Below, piece after piece: positions 11,510 to 24,487 of a stretch of DNA of 64,000 nucleotides. Position 1 is the stretch's first letter. Every line of letters starts with the position of its first letter. Below the pieces are notes generated by a model. It worked only from the letters and a program-made list of their open reading frames with translations, was not told the origin of the DNA and searched no databases. A program made the position numbers and the translations under genes. This DNA comes from Climacteris rufus (lineage: Eukaryota > Chordata > Aves > Passeriformes > Climacteridae), in the NCBI GenBank assembly GCA_013398175.1, contig VZRZ01002437.1, positions 618,676 to 682,675 of the forward strand. Direction: 5' to 3'.

Positions 11510-14500
11510 GTGAGTCACCATCACTGCTCTGCTTATGTGAGTTGCTTTGTTAACTTGGTTACTTTCTTTTTCATGCCTTTGATCTTTGCAATGGTAGAGA
11601 TGTTTTTAAGCACATTCATGAATATTTGGTCATGTTAGGTCATAAGGATTGTTTGGAAATTATGTAGTTTGCCTGAAGTGCCTCATGTTGTAATTTGGCT
11701 TGGAAACAAAAATATATCCACTGGAATGAGCAGCTACATACTAATTGCACAATAAGTAAGAATAGCTGGGGAGAATGATGTCTTACAAGGTAGCAACTTT
11801 TTCTTGATGTTTACAGTGCTGCAGCTATTTAGGTTCAAACTTTGTTTAGGAAAGTCATTCGAAATATCAATTTAAAGAGCAAGGACATGCCTTTTAGCCT
11901 AAGATAGAAATCAGTAAATCAGTGAAGCACTGGAAAATTTAAAGAACCCAAATGTTCACACTTATAATTCCTCCTTCTAATATCAAGAATCACAGGGTTT
12001 CTGTGTTAGGTTGTAATGGCATGATGTTTAGGAACTGTCGGATGCAGGTTTTCATACAAATATTAAGGATGAGCTATTTCATTTGGGATCTTCTGCCTTT
12101 CTTCTTTCGCTCTCTGTAATACATTTACATTATTGCTGTGTTTTTGTGACAGCACTAAAAATTGAAGCAAGATCTTAACCAATACTATGACTAGTATTTT
12201 GGCATTGGAATGAGGAATGTGAAGACTTAGATGTGCTGAAAAGAGGGAGGGGGAAGTAGGTCTGCTCTTAAGCTTCTTGTGTTCTGTCTAGAATGTGAAG
12301 ACAAAGGTTAAACGTCTCATCTGTGCTCTTGGACGGTAATTGAACCTGAGTTCTCTTGCATCCAGGAGTATAGAAATAAGAATTAGTTTCTGTCTTTGGC
12401 CTTTCTCCCTTTTGTATAGATGATTAAGTTGTCACTGGGCCTGTACAAACCACAAGAGAAGGTGGCCTTGGGACCTGATGAACAATATTAAGGTCCATCT
12501 TCTCATTTGGTCAGAGCTGGATCTGAATTATGACATTTACATCGTGACAGATGACAACATGAACTGTGGAATACTGACTTTGGAAATATTTTTCTCATAT
12601 TTTTATGGGAAGACCAAGAGGTTGTGCTGGATGAAACTCTACAAAGAAACAATTTGAAATGCTTTACCATCTGAGAGTTGCATTTTGGTCTCTTTTCCTC
12701 TATTTTCCATTTCCCTTTCTTTCCTTTTTTTCCTGGATATGACACCTGCATTTTATTTTCTTTAAAAAATCAGAAATATTGTTGGAACTATCATCTTAAA
12801 CCCTTAATCTGTAGAAATACAAAGAATGATAAAAGAATAGCAACTATGAATGGATTGACTCTGGAGCAAGAATGTATGTCTGCTTAAGCAAGCAAGGAGC
12901 TTAAGTGGAATTATCCAGTTAATTCTCTGACCATGTATGAGACTTGTGAAAGATTTAACAAGATCAGAAAGGAGTTTTTAAGGCAGCATTGCATGTTGGC
13001 ACTGTCACATTGGCTTCACAGGCTCTGAATTGTACATCTCTTCAAAATGCAGCATAAAAATCCTCCAGGACAGTTAGGAAAAAAGAGCTTAGTAAAATTC
13101 ATAGCAAGTTATTAAAAATATAGTTTTGGAAATTTTGTGCAAAGCACATTGTGCAAACATAGTATATTAATTGTGATCATCTATCATGCCTAATATAGAC
13201 ACTAATAGAAGATTAGTCACAATGAGTAAGTGTTTTTAAAAGCTATATGAAAAGTTTTAATATGTCTGTGGTTACACCTGTTTTAGCCTTAGGGATGCTA
13301 AATTTGTGTCAAATTTATGAAAATCTAACCATCAAGCTGTAGAGATGATTAGTGATGTATTAAAGTATAAGGTTTTTTGCTTTTTATCAGATATTGAAAT
13401 AGTGCATTCCATATCTTATCAAATCTCACGACCTAAGAAGTGAATTATATGGTCATTACCACGACAGAAATTTTCCTAGGAACATCAAGGCCAGGATGGG
13501 AGTGATTCTGCTCATTAAATGGATTTAACTTTTATATTGTATCAAGCTATTGCCTAGGCACTGTGTCAAGACTTATTTTGCTACTGGAGGCACAAGGTTT
13601 TGGATGAGATGTGAAATGGAATTTAAAGCAGTTTACGGTTATTGAAGATCCTGTGGCAATCTTCATAAGAGAAAAATGTTGGTATTGGGCAAAGTTGCTT
13701 TGTGGGCATTTACATATGTTCATGGTTAAAATAGCTGATGTGTCATTTGAACATTGTATTCTTTGATACTCTGACAATGTAGCTGAATTTCCAGTTCTAT
13801 TGCAGTGAAATGTTCCACAGTTGTATTTAATGGTAGAGGTAGTTTCACTTCAGTGGCTGTTTAAGGGATTGCTGGTTATGAAAATACTTGAGACACACTA
13901 AGGTAAAAAGATACAACTATAAAGTGAGGAAGCAAGTCCTTGTGGAGAGTTCTAGTATTATTATGTACATGTACTGCAACCAGTTTTGGATTATAAATGT
14001 TGCATAACAATATTTTTATTTTAAATCTTTCAACTGAAGAGAAAGACCAGTGTTTGTGGGAATGTTTACTAATAACCTCTACACTAAAAATATAGATTTG
14101 TTCCACTGTATTTTTATGAAAGTTCCTTCTAAGTAAAAATTTGCTTCAGCTCGTGAGAACGTGATGTTAATCTTGATAGTAAAGTCCTTGCCTCATGCTG
14201 AGAGCAATTTTGGTTAATAACTTTAATGCTCAGTGAATTGTGTGGGTTATTATTGTACACCATGAAGTTATGTGAATAAAAATACAGCCATTGTTTCTCA
14301 ATATTAGTATGTTGCTATTTTAATTATATTTGAAGAGTGACCAAGGCCCAGGCTTCGAAACCGGAATTATGGGGGGAAAAAATGCACTAAAAGTCTTGCT
14401 AACTTGTTACACAAAGGCATGAGAAACCTTACGGCAATATTTGCTTGCAGTCATTAGCTTCTACAGAGACATAAGAACTACAATTACCTGGTTTAGTGAA

Positions 14501-16867
14501 ATAAACATACACAGTGAGACTACATTCATCTAGCTAATCTGAAAACAGAATTCTTTCACACCAGGTGAAACTGCAATGAAGAGAGAAATCAAACATTGGC
14601 ATTGTCAGCCACATGCTGTCCCTGCGGTTATGAGAGAAAGGGAACAAGATAGAAATATGAAGTCCATTATAACAATATGTAAGCCCAAGTTTGGTTTGCA
14701 TCACTGAAACCTCTCGCCTTTATTTAGAGTCTTTTATTTTAAATTGAGGGTTATATTTATTTTGCTAAGATATATTTGCCATTTCACTATTTTTAATTGA
14801 TCAGTATTTATCAATGGTCAGAGTAGTTTGATGTTAACCTGTCAATTGCAACTTCCTTGTAGTTCATCTTTGTCTCATTTGCAGCTCGATACGCTTGATT
14901 CCTATAAAAATTGAAGGGAGATATTCCAAAGATATATAATCTGATTCAAGTTTTTAGCTTTTAGTATATCAGATAAGAATTCAGAAAACATTCCAGTTTC
15001 CTTAGGATCTAAAAAAAAAAAAGTCAATGTAAGATTGTATATACTTACACTACTTTATAGCATCTTTTATTACCCAAATTCCTTCTTTCTAGTGGTTTTA
15101 AATATGCATATCAGAAAGTGTACTTTTAACACAAACATCTTTATCATCAGTTCCATTAAAACTGTACATCTCTCTGATGTGTTTTAATGTGAATTTTTTC
15201 TTGAGGTATTGCTCAAAAAAAACCTGTGTTTTTGCTTGCAAGCAGTCGGGTACAGAATGTTATTTTTCATTACTATAAGTGCAGTTTTCATGGGCAAGAA
15301 AAAACAACCTACCTTATTAGTGAAGAATTCTTCTTTCACTGTGGTTTAGTAAAGGTTGTCAGGGACTTAAATTTAGACTGGAATTGTTAATGTATCTAAT
15401 AGTTTCATGCAGCAGAGCTGTGCAAATGAACTGTATGAAGTAAAAATGTGCCTCCTAGTGTAAAGAAGGGGGAAAATGCATTTTCATGAAGATGCTTGAT
15501 AAATCACATTTTGATAGCTGCAAGCTGTGGATATGATTCATTTTTCTTCAAAGAGATAAAGAGGAATAGCATATATTTAGTGGAGTCTTAGAACTGCTCT
15601 AGGGAGAAAGCCTACTACACACTGTGGATGAATCTATGCAATAATTCCAATGGTTTAAAACCAGACAGAAATATAATATTTATGCCTTCTGATACATGTT
15701 TATGAAGCTAAGTAAATGCTTGCTTAATTTCTACACCTCATTAATAAGTAGTATCAATATATGTTACATAACACAAAGTAATAGCTTTACAGAAAAACAG
15801 AGCTATTGCAAAAAATGTGACAAACCCATTGGTTTGAAGACCATGTTTTTATTTTGTAAAATTGAGTAGAATATTCTATTATGTCCTATGTTTTTAATTA
15901 CAACTTCCAAAGCAATCCCATATTCTTGGAAGTAATGTTATAATGCTGTCTTTCAATAAGAGTGTTTGTGGGTAGCTTTTTATTTCCAGTACAATAAAAA
16001 TTGTGTGTTTAAATTTGGTTGCTAAATACCTGAGTTCCTGCTTTTTAATAAACCTAATACTGTGGCAGTTTAGTCAAGTAATGTCATAGGTATTAAATCA
16101 TACTGTAATTCTGGTAATAAGTAGGAATAGCTCCGTGGCAGTGGTTTAATTATGATTAAAGTTCAGAGTAATGGCAAGACTGCCTTGTATTACACTTGCT
16201 CATATATATGATAGTGTCCCATGTGGGGAAGCCAAGCCTTTCATGCAAAAAGACTTGGTCTTACAGTGTCACTATCATTACACCCAGTGGGTGATGATGG
16301 TTTAACCTTGTGGGCATACCCTCTGCTTAATCCTGTCTTTCATTTTGCTGCCTCAAAAGTTTCTCATTTGGCAGTACTGGAGTAGTCCATAGCAGAACAG
16401 CCTAAGTTGTAGAAAGAAATGCTAGTCTATTAATGCTTAGGTCTAGATAATTTGCTGTCCATAGTTATTCCTGTATTTTCATAATATAAGACTATGTGAA
16501 CTAAAATAGGAACATTTGCCTTTGAGTCATATCCTTCAGTTCATTAAACACAAGTTCATACCTCACACAAAATCTAACACTGTCACATTTAGCTACAGAC
16601 AAGCAGGAGCAAGAAAAACTGAAGTCAGGTTGGTGAATTAGCCTACAGAAGAGCTATAAAATAGCCTGAAGTCTGAATTCAAGCTTAGCCCATGCACTTA
16701 TTTCTTTAAAAAGATAAATAAAATCTGAGAGGCATAAGATGTATTGCCATCTCTTTACATCTCTTTGCTGCCTCATTACAGTGAGGATTTTAAAATTGTC
16801 TTGGTTTTGAAAAGCCACTGTACTACATCTGTTCTTATTCTGTTCTCTTTCTCCACACACCAAAGCT
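11510..16867. other. PCDH9 intron, first part, no gene seen
   Basis: It begins with the GTGAGT donor of the PCDH9 exon. AT-rich throughout. No further coding exon in phase 1, no RNA gene and no recognisable transposon was seen in this 5.4 kb. Confidence 0.55.
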
Positions 16868-17071
16868 AATTGGCGTGTAAATCAGGAGGCCATAGTCATT
16901 GAATGGGCAGTGGACAGGGAACTTGTCCCATTGCTTTTCCAAGAGGAACACCTTACTTATCAAAACTTCCTAGCTGCTGCTGCCACTTGAGATGAGAATT
17001 TGCAGGTCCTCAGAAGTGAGCTGAAAAGGCTACATAGGACGCAGGATCTACGAGAAGGGTTAGAGGATTAA
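16868..17071 (+). pseudogene. Short coding-like stretch with one in-frame TGA, unidentified
   Basis: Read in one frame, this gives 40 codons with protein-like composition (starts NWRVNQEAIVIEW, ends NFLAAAAT), a TGA at 16988-16990, then 26 more codons in the same frame (DENLQVLRSELKRLHRTQDL and a few more) before TAA. The second half has coiled-coil-like spacing of Leu with charged residues. I do not recognise the family, and there is no start codon or convincing splice site. It may be a decayed fragment of a retroviral gag or host retrocopy, or a chance open frame. Confidence is low. Confidence 0.2.
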
Positions 17072-17661
17072 AGGAAAGGGAAGCTTGCACATGAGATGAA
17101 AGCTGGTGCCTTTGGCTGCCTTCACTGATGATACCTAAAACCACAGATGCTTTTGCCAGTGGTACAGGTTAAAATAAGAGATTGATAAATGGAATTAAGA
17201 GTTAGTTTTCTCGTCTAAGTATTTTCTACTCACAAAGCTTTTCTTCATATCACAGCAAGCCCAGATCTACTGTAGACATTCACAGACTTCCTAGTTTCAA
17301 AGTGATACCGTCACCTAGACTTCTTAGTTTCAAAGTCAAACCTCTATCACAGAACAATGCTTAGTATTTCATGTAACTTTTCTTAAAAGAAACCAATGCT
17401 TTAAAATTGTCCAGTGATTTATTTCCACTGTTTGATTACGTTTTATATGCATTTACATGGCACAGTTGTGGGGAGGAGGGCTGCAGATGGTGCTTCTTTG
17501 AGAAGAGACCAGAAGCTCGCGCCCATATTTGACAGAGCCAGTTCCTGGTGGCTCTAAAACAGACCCATTGCTGCCCAAAGCTGCACAGGCAGCTGGAGGG
17601 AAGGAGTAAGAAAATTGTGAGAGAAAAAAAGCTGCAGACACTAAGATCCATGAAGAAGGAG

Positions 17662-18715
17662 TGTACTGGTTTAGAAAGGACAGGTGTCTACCAAGGAAAG
17701 TGGGACTTTCCTTAGAATGGAGAATATGACCCCTCTCCCTCCAACTTGTTATAAACTTGAAATTATGGGGCTTTCAGACAAAGATATGGGTAAAGGAATA
17801 ACAGTTCTTTACTAGACTATATATATCAGGATATGTATCTATCTCTCAGGATAAATTAACAATAACAGCAACAGACAGAAACCCAGTAACAGTCCTCTGT
17901 TGCTTCTGCCTTGGTAGCTACGGGCACACGCGGCAGGGGCACTGCTGGCAGAGCAGTTGTGGTGACTCCTCCATGGTTGCAGGGGGCGCTGTGGGCGCAA
18001 GTGCGGCAGCCCCTCCACGTGGTGAAAATGGTGGCCCTGGCAGCAGTGTGGGAGAGGGGAGAAGGTGGTTCCTGTGCAAACTCACAAGGAGCAGTCCTGG
18101 CCCTGAGCTGGACTGTAGCAGTACCCTTGGGGTGGCAACTGGAGCAGCAGGATGGGAGACCAGGAGATCAGAGGTAGGAGATACAGCGTATCAACAACCC
18201 CAGCCACGGCAGGGATGACGGGGCTGGCCGATCCCTGATTTGCCTTAGCTACGATGTAGCACTGCACCCTCAAGCTGCAGTGAGACTGGNACTGTAGCAG
18301 TACCCTTGGGGTGGCAACTGGAGCAGCAGGATGGGAGACCAGGAGATCAGAGGTAGGAGATACAGCGTATCAACAACCCCAGCCACGGCAGGGATGACGG
18401 GGCTGGCCGATCCCTGATTTGCCTTAGCTACGATGTAGCACTGCACCCTCAAGCTGCAGTGAGACTGGCAGGGGCAGCTGATAGGCGTGTAGCACTATTC
18501 TATGCAGGAGCTGCACCACGCTCGTCTGTCTTCTCTGAAAGTTGCACCAGAAAGAAAGCGAACTCTGTCTCCGCCCCCTCCAGCGCATCTGGGAGTCTCT
18601 CCCTTTCTCGCAGCGCTGTTACAGGTTTCCAGGAGCATGGCCTTCTCCCACCCCTCCCCCCCGCCCTGCCCTCTAGTTAGGTCTTTCTGTTAGGCAATAC
18701 ATGGGACGACAATTC
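17662..18715 (+). mobile_element. LTR-like endogenous retrovirus sequence (TGTACTGGTTT family)
   Basis: The block starts TGTACTGGTTTAGAAAGGAC and continues with 'ggaatggagaatatgacccc' and 'aggaataacagttctttact'. I remember these words from a common avian LTR family. The first about 250 bases are AT-rich. From about 17910 it is GC-rich, with CAG/GGTGG-rich sequence. The right edge is uncertain, about 18,715, where sequence of another LTR family follows. No target duplication could be matched. Within it lies an exact 178 bp direct duplication around a single N (listed separately), so its true length is probably shorter by about 179 bases. Small open frames inside are not considered genes. Confidence 0.55.
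18112..18468. repeat. Exact 178 bp direct duplication joined by one N
   Basis: Bases 18112-18289 and 18291-18468 appear identical, both starting ACTGTAGCAGTACCCTTGGG and ending GCAGTGAGACTGG, with a single N at 18290 exactly at the junction. Such a perfect repeat abutting an unknown base is what arises when two overlapping contig ends are joined without merging. A real recent tandem duplication is the alternative. Confidence 0.95.
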
Positions 18716-18769
18716 CTTTAAACAAAAAATCAAAAACAAATTCAAACCCACAACAAGGAGGTAGAGAGC

Positions 18770-19418
18770 ATGCTTCAGACATCAAACAAATTCCCTCTCA
18801 GCTTGTGGAGAAGACCACAGCAGCCCATGGAGGACCCCATGGAGCAGGTAAGTATGCCCTGAAAGAAGTTGCAGTCCATGAAGAGCCCATGCAGGAGCAG
18901 GAAATGTGCTCCCTGGGAAACCAAAGGCTTATACCCTATGGAACGGACCCATGCTGGAGCAGTTAGTGAAGGATTGTACTCCTTGTAAAAGATCTCATGT
19001 TGGAGCAGGGTATGAGTATTATGAGGTTGGAGCAGCAGATGAAAAGTTTTGCTGACTAACTGCAACTCACGTTGCACATCCCCAGCTGCTATCAGGGACA
19101 GGGTGGGGAGGAGTCAGAAGAGGACATTATGAAAGAGTGAAGTTGAGCCTGGGAAGAAGGAAGGGGTGGGGAGTGTGAAAGGTGTTTTTAGTTTTGTTTT
19201 TCCTGTTTCTTACAATCCTACTCTGTTTTTTTCTTGATAATAAATTAATCTTCCCCAGGCTGAGTCAGTTCTGCCAGTGATGGTAACTAGTGAGTGATCT
19301 CCCTGTCCTTATCTCAACCCATGAGCTTTTTCATCTCATTTTCTTCCTGTCTTGCTGAGAAGGGGGAGTGATAGAGCAGCTTGGTGAGCACCTGGCAGCA
19401 GTCAAGGTTAACCCACCA
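18770..19418 (+). mobile_element. ERVL-type LTR fragment, 3' two thirds
   Basis: It shares with the elements at 31.1 and 36.5 kb the ordered words 'gtgaagttgagcctgggaag', a 'gtggttttagttttg' like stretch, 'taataaattaat', 'gatggtaac', 'ctgtccttatct', 'aacccatgagctttt', 'ggggagtgatagag' and the end 'aaggttaacccacca'. Its left part has the degenerate repeated motif 'cccatgctggagcag', which also occurs in the 36.5 kb copy. It lacks the TGCACTGG start, so it is 5' truncated or interrupted by the neighbouring LTR. The AATAAA in 'gataataaatt' near 19240 is the likely poly(A) signal of the LTR. Confidence 0.75.
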
Positions 19419-19878
19419 GAATATTAAAGCTGAAAGCATTTCTTTTCTGTTTCTAGCTCTTTTCTGCATGATTGTACTACCTTCTGTCAACGTGAAATCT
19501 GTGACTTCCAGAAGTGCAAGGATATTTTGAGGCCCAAGGGACTGCTTTGACTAGTACAGCATCCTGCACAATACAGATCAGAATTCTTAGCCAATAACAT
19601 AAAAACGTGTGTCTGCTGCTGGTATCTACAGCATATGTTTCAGAATTATTCCTTGATTTAATGACCTTCAGTGGCAGAGGAAATATTACTACATGGCTTA
19701 CTGACTTCAACAGAACCAGCCTTTTAGTTGATAGACAGGGTGTTTGGTGTCCATACTTCAGATGTTGTGCTCAAGTCTTCTTGAACCTGTAATAAACTGG
19801 TTAATTCTTAGTAGTATTTTGAATGTTGCATCATTTTGTTCTTAAGCATTTTTTCCTTTGGTTCAATATCTGTCCAGT

Positions 19879-19968
19879 ACAAAAAAAAAAAAAAAAAACC
19901 AAAAAAAAACAAAACCAAAACAAAAAACCCAAAAAAAAAAAACCAAAAAAACAAAACCCCCAAAAAAG
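19879..19968 (+). repeat. A-rich low-complexity tract with CC interruptions
   Basis: About 90 bases made almost only of A and C (runs of A broken by CC or CCC). The same style occurs at 24.3, 29.8 and 62.5 kb and, as its complement, at 41.5 kb. Confidence 0.85.
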
Positions 19969-20639
19969 TGAATCCTCAGTCCTTTCTAATACTTAGATAA
20001 ATGATAAATTCAAAAGTTTCAAGTTAAATATTCAGAATAAGAAAAATAAAAGGTCTTCTATATTGCAGACTTTTAAAATCAGTTATTATCTTTATCAGTC
20101 ATTGTTCTGACCTGAGTGGGTTCTTTTCCTGCCTCATGAACAGTTCAACAGTACTTTTTTAGCAGTAGAACAGCGACAGATTTTTGTATTATTTGAAGAC
20201 TTTCCTTGGGAAATTAAAGTAAAAAGCACAGCTGAACATATATATATCTGTAATCATAATGAAATATATTAGAAAGATTTTATTAGCATTCTAGATGGTT
20301 TATCACCTAACTGTATTTGAGACAATTCACCTTTTAAAGGTGTGATACTGTGATAATGGCAGCAATATTGGTTAGATATTTTTGAGGAAGCTATTTCTGA
20401 AATTCAGTGAAAGTTATTGTTGCAGCTATGACTGCTTGTTACCGTGATACTACAACTAATTTTGCAATGTGTCATATTCTCTAGTGAAGTCTTAGCAGTA
20501 CAACTCCTATTCACAATGGCAAGTTGACTAGAAGAAAGATTATAGTCATGAAAACAAAAGTGTTGCATTTAGCATGGCATTGTTAGTTTCAGCATTTAAG
20601 TGGTTACAAATTTTAAGCAGAATTAGAATTGTTGATGGC

Positions 20640-21390
20640 TGCAATGAGAGGAATAAGTTCATGCAGGAAGACTTACCTCATTGCACCCCCACACACTTGG
20701 GCCTGCAGCTTTGCAATAAGAGAGTTGGGAGTCCTGGTGGACTGCAAAGTGACCAAGAAAGCCACCTTTAAGAAAAGAAAGTAAACTCCTAAACTGCATT
20801 AGGAAGGGTGTTGCCAGCAAGCTGATGGGAAAGATCCTTTCCCTCTGCTCAGCAATGGTGGGACACATTTGAAGTGCCAAGTCCAGTGTTGTTTTTTCCA
20901 GAATGGAAGGGAAATAGAAATATGGACTGAGTCCAGCCAAGGGCCAAAAAGATTATGAAGGTGTTAGAGCATCTGTCACATGGGGAGATGCTGAGATGAC
21001 TGTGACTGTTCATCCTGGCGAGGGGAGGCTTAGGAAGGATCTAATTAATGTGTGCAAATACCTGATGTGATGAGGGAAGGAGAGTAGAGGGAGAGAGCCA
21101 GACCCTTCTCAGTAGTATACCAAATTAAAGAAGGAACACTGGGCACAAACTGAAATACAGAGATAATTTCCTTAAAGGAAAAGAAAAATGAAAAGAAACC
21201 CACCAGATTTTGTTGCTATCAGGAAAATAGAACTCTGCTGCAAGTTTTCCACAGAGATTGTGGAGTCTCCATGGATATTCTGAAAATTGAACAGGACATG
21301 ACTCTTGCTGACCCTGAGATGAGCAGGGAGATTTGATTAAATAATCCCCAGACTTCCCTTCCAAGATTCCATTCTATGATTCTGCAATCC
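20640..21390 (+). mobile_element. CR1 LINE fragment, end of ORF2 and 3' end, plus strand
   Basis: The 5' part contains a decayed 'gagagttgggagtcctggtgga' segment that corresponds to the last part of the CR1 reverse-transcriptase reading frame. The middle has the typical 'ggcgaggggaggcttaggaag' region. The end is 'ccaagattccattctatgattctgcaatcc', the usual CR1 3' terminus (given only as words). About 750 bp survive. The frame is broken by many stops and shifts, so it is inactive. Recognition is by remembered CR1 consensus words. Confidence 0.85.
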
Positions 21391-22538
21391 TATCAATTAA
21401 TTAAATGTGTCTTGCATAGACTGTGCAATACAGATGTGAAGAAAAAGGAAAAGAAAAGTCTGTATTCTCTGAGGTAAACGAATTATAAACTTGTAAATTT
21501 ATGATAGGATATCTGGTGTAGTACTATACACAAAATAGCAGAAACAAATAGGTATGATCCGAGTTACTGGTTTCTTTTCCAGTTTTGCTCCTGTGGTAGA
21601 TATCTGAAATGGGTCAAGTAAATTTCATAAAGAAATGCCTGTATCCTACTGTAGGTTATTAATGAAGGCTAGGCTGTAGGAAGTAATCAAATGATGCCCA
21701 TGTTAGTTCCAGAAATTAATGATGAACTCAGCTCTATATTACAGAATCTGAATTTGGATGCTTGCATGTAGAGATCTAAAACTTTATCCTAAGTGTTTCT
21801 AAGTTCCCTTTATAATTTACTGAGCACAAGAGCTTTCATTTAATTTAAAGTAGGTACCTAAACCACACTGAATAAATTTCATTCTAGAGTCCATTTACCA
21901 TATTTCTGTTGAGTCTAAAAGTAGCTCAAATGCTAAATTCACACAAAGACATTTTGTATTAAGTTTAGCTTCAGAATGTACATGTACAGGACTCAAAAAA
22001 TTTGTTGTATATAGGCATTTGGTGCTTCTTGAAATACCTTGATGTTACCTTCTTCTTGTTAATTGCAATCCTTTCTTTCCTGTTTGACAAGCACATGCAA
22101 ACAACTTGGGTACCCAGGATTTATCTAAACTGGCATTGCATGCTAATGGTTAGACAGGAGAAGTGACATTTGATTAAGATTCATTCAAAAAGTATGAGTG
22201 CAGGTTCCATGTGTGTAACCTCGTGATGCATCTATGACTCATTCAGATGTGAACTGGAGGTAGATGTGAATTAGTCTGACTTCCAGGTATAGTCAGCAGA
22301 GACCTCAATTATCATAACTGAGCCTAGGGGCCCAGTCAGCTATTAAACTGAATAATGTGTAGTAGATATGTCTACTTTAATATAGTTTTCCAGACTATAT
22401 TGACTGCACTGCCACTGTGTGTAGGGGAAGGTTAGACACCGAAATTTAGCTGATTCCCACAAATCCAACCTCTTCTGTGAGATGAATCTCAGCTGTTCTT
22501 GTTGCTAAGGAAATATTCATATCTTTTGTGAGATTTAT
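21391..22538. other. PCDH9 intron, no gene seen
   Basis: AT-rich DNA between a CR1 and an LTR. No exon-like, RNA-like or transposon signal was recognised. Confidence 0.5.
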
Positions 22539-22993
22539 TGTTGTGGTGCCTCTGGGCATGGCTTGTGACCGGGCCCGGCCCCACCGGGCCAGGACCACCG
22601 GTTCCTTCCCCCCCCNCCATGCCGGGTCCAGACAGCCGACTCACTGGCCGGCGTCACTGTCAATCATTGTGGTCCTCTGCAGTGATTGGCTCTCCCGACT
22701 GCCCTCCCCTCACCTCCATCTTATAACACGCCCTGAGCACCATTTTGGCCGTCTTCTCCACACCATGTTCCAGTAACAAAATGCTGCAGGTGATAAGCGG
22801 AAAAGAGCCCTTTCTCATCTCTTTACTTCCCTGCATAAATTAAACTGCTGTGCATGAGCTAAGCCTAGATCTGCGGGAGTCTTGATGCTCAGCTCGCCTC
22901 TGATCGGAGACTAGATAAGGCCTGAGTCGCGTTATTTGGAAAACGGGACCGATGCAAGAGACTCCAAGTTACTCGCGCTTTCTACCCGCGGCA
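22539..22993 (+). mobile_element. Probable solo LTR, GC-rich, about 455 bp
   Basis: A sharply bounded GC-rich block in AT-rich intron starting TGTTGTGGTGCC and ending ACCCGCGGCA. It has promoter-like order: CCAAT-type boxes ('gtcaatcattg', 'gtgattggctct') near 22659-22690, a TATA-like 'cttataaca' near 22719, an AATTAAA-like signal near 22838, then a CpG-bearing 3' part. The flanks ATTTAT (22533-22538) and AATTAT (22994-22999) would be a 6 bp target duplication with one mismatch. This fits an ERVK-like LTR, but the family was not recognised. A single N sits at 22616 inside a run of C, likely a sequencing difficulty. Confidence 0.55.
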
Positions 22994-23566
22994 AATTATC
23001 AATTTTTCTTATCTATCTGCACATAATATTTTTCAAAGGAGAAGGGTGTTTTTAAATTTTATGCCTCAGTTTTTACAGCACTAATTAAGTAAAAATACCA
23101 GTTGCATACCTTCCTCTTATTTTTTTTTTTTCTTTTTGGTATAACTGAAATTAAAACATTCTATCTTTTTAAAGCACGGTTCTAAAGAAAGATTTCTGAT
23201 GAGGTTTCTGTTCTCTAATCAGTTTTCCTTCCTCCAAACGATCACCAAATATTGGCTGGAAGGTAGTATAAGTCTCATGCAATTTTGAAAATTAGCATGT
23301 CTTGAAGTGAAGTCATTGCATTTTGATGTTTCTTTAAGAATGTCCATATGGGATATTCATGGAATCTAGGAATTCCTTCCTTAAAGAGAATATTTTGATG
23401 CTTGCTGGGGAGGAAATCTAGTCTTTTGGAAAAAGTGTGTTATCTTAAGAAATAACCTTATACATAAGTGTCTTCAGGTTTGACCTAGACTTGTCCAGAG
23501 ACTAGGTGTTCATTTTGTTATGCTTGTCTTATGGCTTTGTCTTTTTATTTTTCTCAGATTTAATGT

Positions 23567-23595
23567 TGGTTTGTTTGTTTGTTTGTTTGTTTTTT
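23567..23595 (+). repeat. (GTTT)n microsatellite
   Basis: About seven TTTG units followed by a T run, read directly. Confidence 0.85.
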
Positions 23596-24281
23596 CCCCT
23601 AAGGAGAAATCCATGCATAATAAGGGAGGTTCTCTGAATAAAATTTGAAAATTATGAAATTATGTTGTGTAGGTAAAGAATATTCTCTTTTGTTTCAAAT
23701 ATTTGCCTTCCCAATGAATGCGTTATGATTTTGCACATACACTTAATCTGTTTGTCTTCAACAGGAGGAGAAGGGGGAGGAAAGATGAATTAAGTAGATT
23801 GGAAACAAGTAAGAATTTGAATTTACAGTCTAAAACATATGTTAGTAAAACTTCTAGAAATAAGAGTTGAGTCTTAGTGGAAAGCTTTATCTCCTTTCAT
23901 ATTAATCCAGGTAAATACAGGTTAAGATATGTAGGGAGAAGGAAAAGAATAATAGAATACTTCCTCCCCCTCCCCCCACAATGCATAGCATGTTAAATGT
24001 ATTTGTTCTGTGGTTACAAGGTGAAGACATGTCTTCTACAAAGAATACATCCAGACATGGTAGTAACATAAGCAACCAAACTTAGGACATATTTACCTGT
24101 AGCAAGAAAAGGAAAATATATATAAAATCTTTTCCAAAACATTCAAAAACATTGGACTTTTTCCCATCTTCAAACAAACACATTGATAAAGATATAAAAA
24201 AACCCTTTATTTGGTACGGTTTGAAAATTTTGCAGCTTTGGCAAAAAGCTTTTCAAGATAAATCCCATGCTATACCAGCAC

Positions 24282-24487
24282 AAAACAACAACAACAATAA
24301 AAAAAAAACAAACAACCAAAAAAAAAACCCAAAAAAGCAAAAAAAACCCAAACCAAACCAAAACAAAAAAACAACAACCAAAAAAAACCAAACAAAAAAA
24401 CCCAAAAAAACCTCAAAACAAAACAAAAGCAAAAACTCCCAACAAAACAAATAAACAAATTAAAAAAACAACAATGAAAAAAACAAT
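24282..24487 (+). repeat. 200 bp tract made almost only of A and C
   Basis: Roughly 200 bases dominated by A runs with C, CC or CCC, very few G and T. Open frames through it encode only Lys/Asn/Gln/Pro on + and Phe/Leu/Val/Cys on the other strand. Their composition follows from the low complexity, and they are not called as genes. It is the longest of several A/C tracts in the window. Confidence 0.9.
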
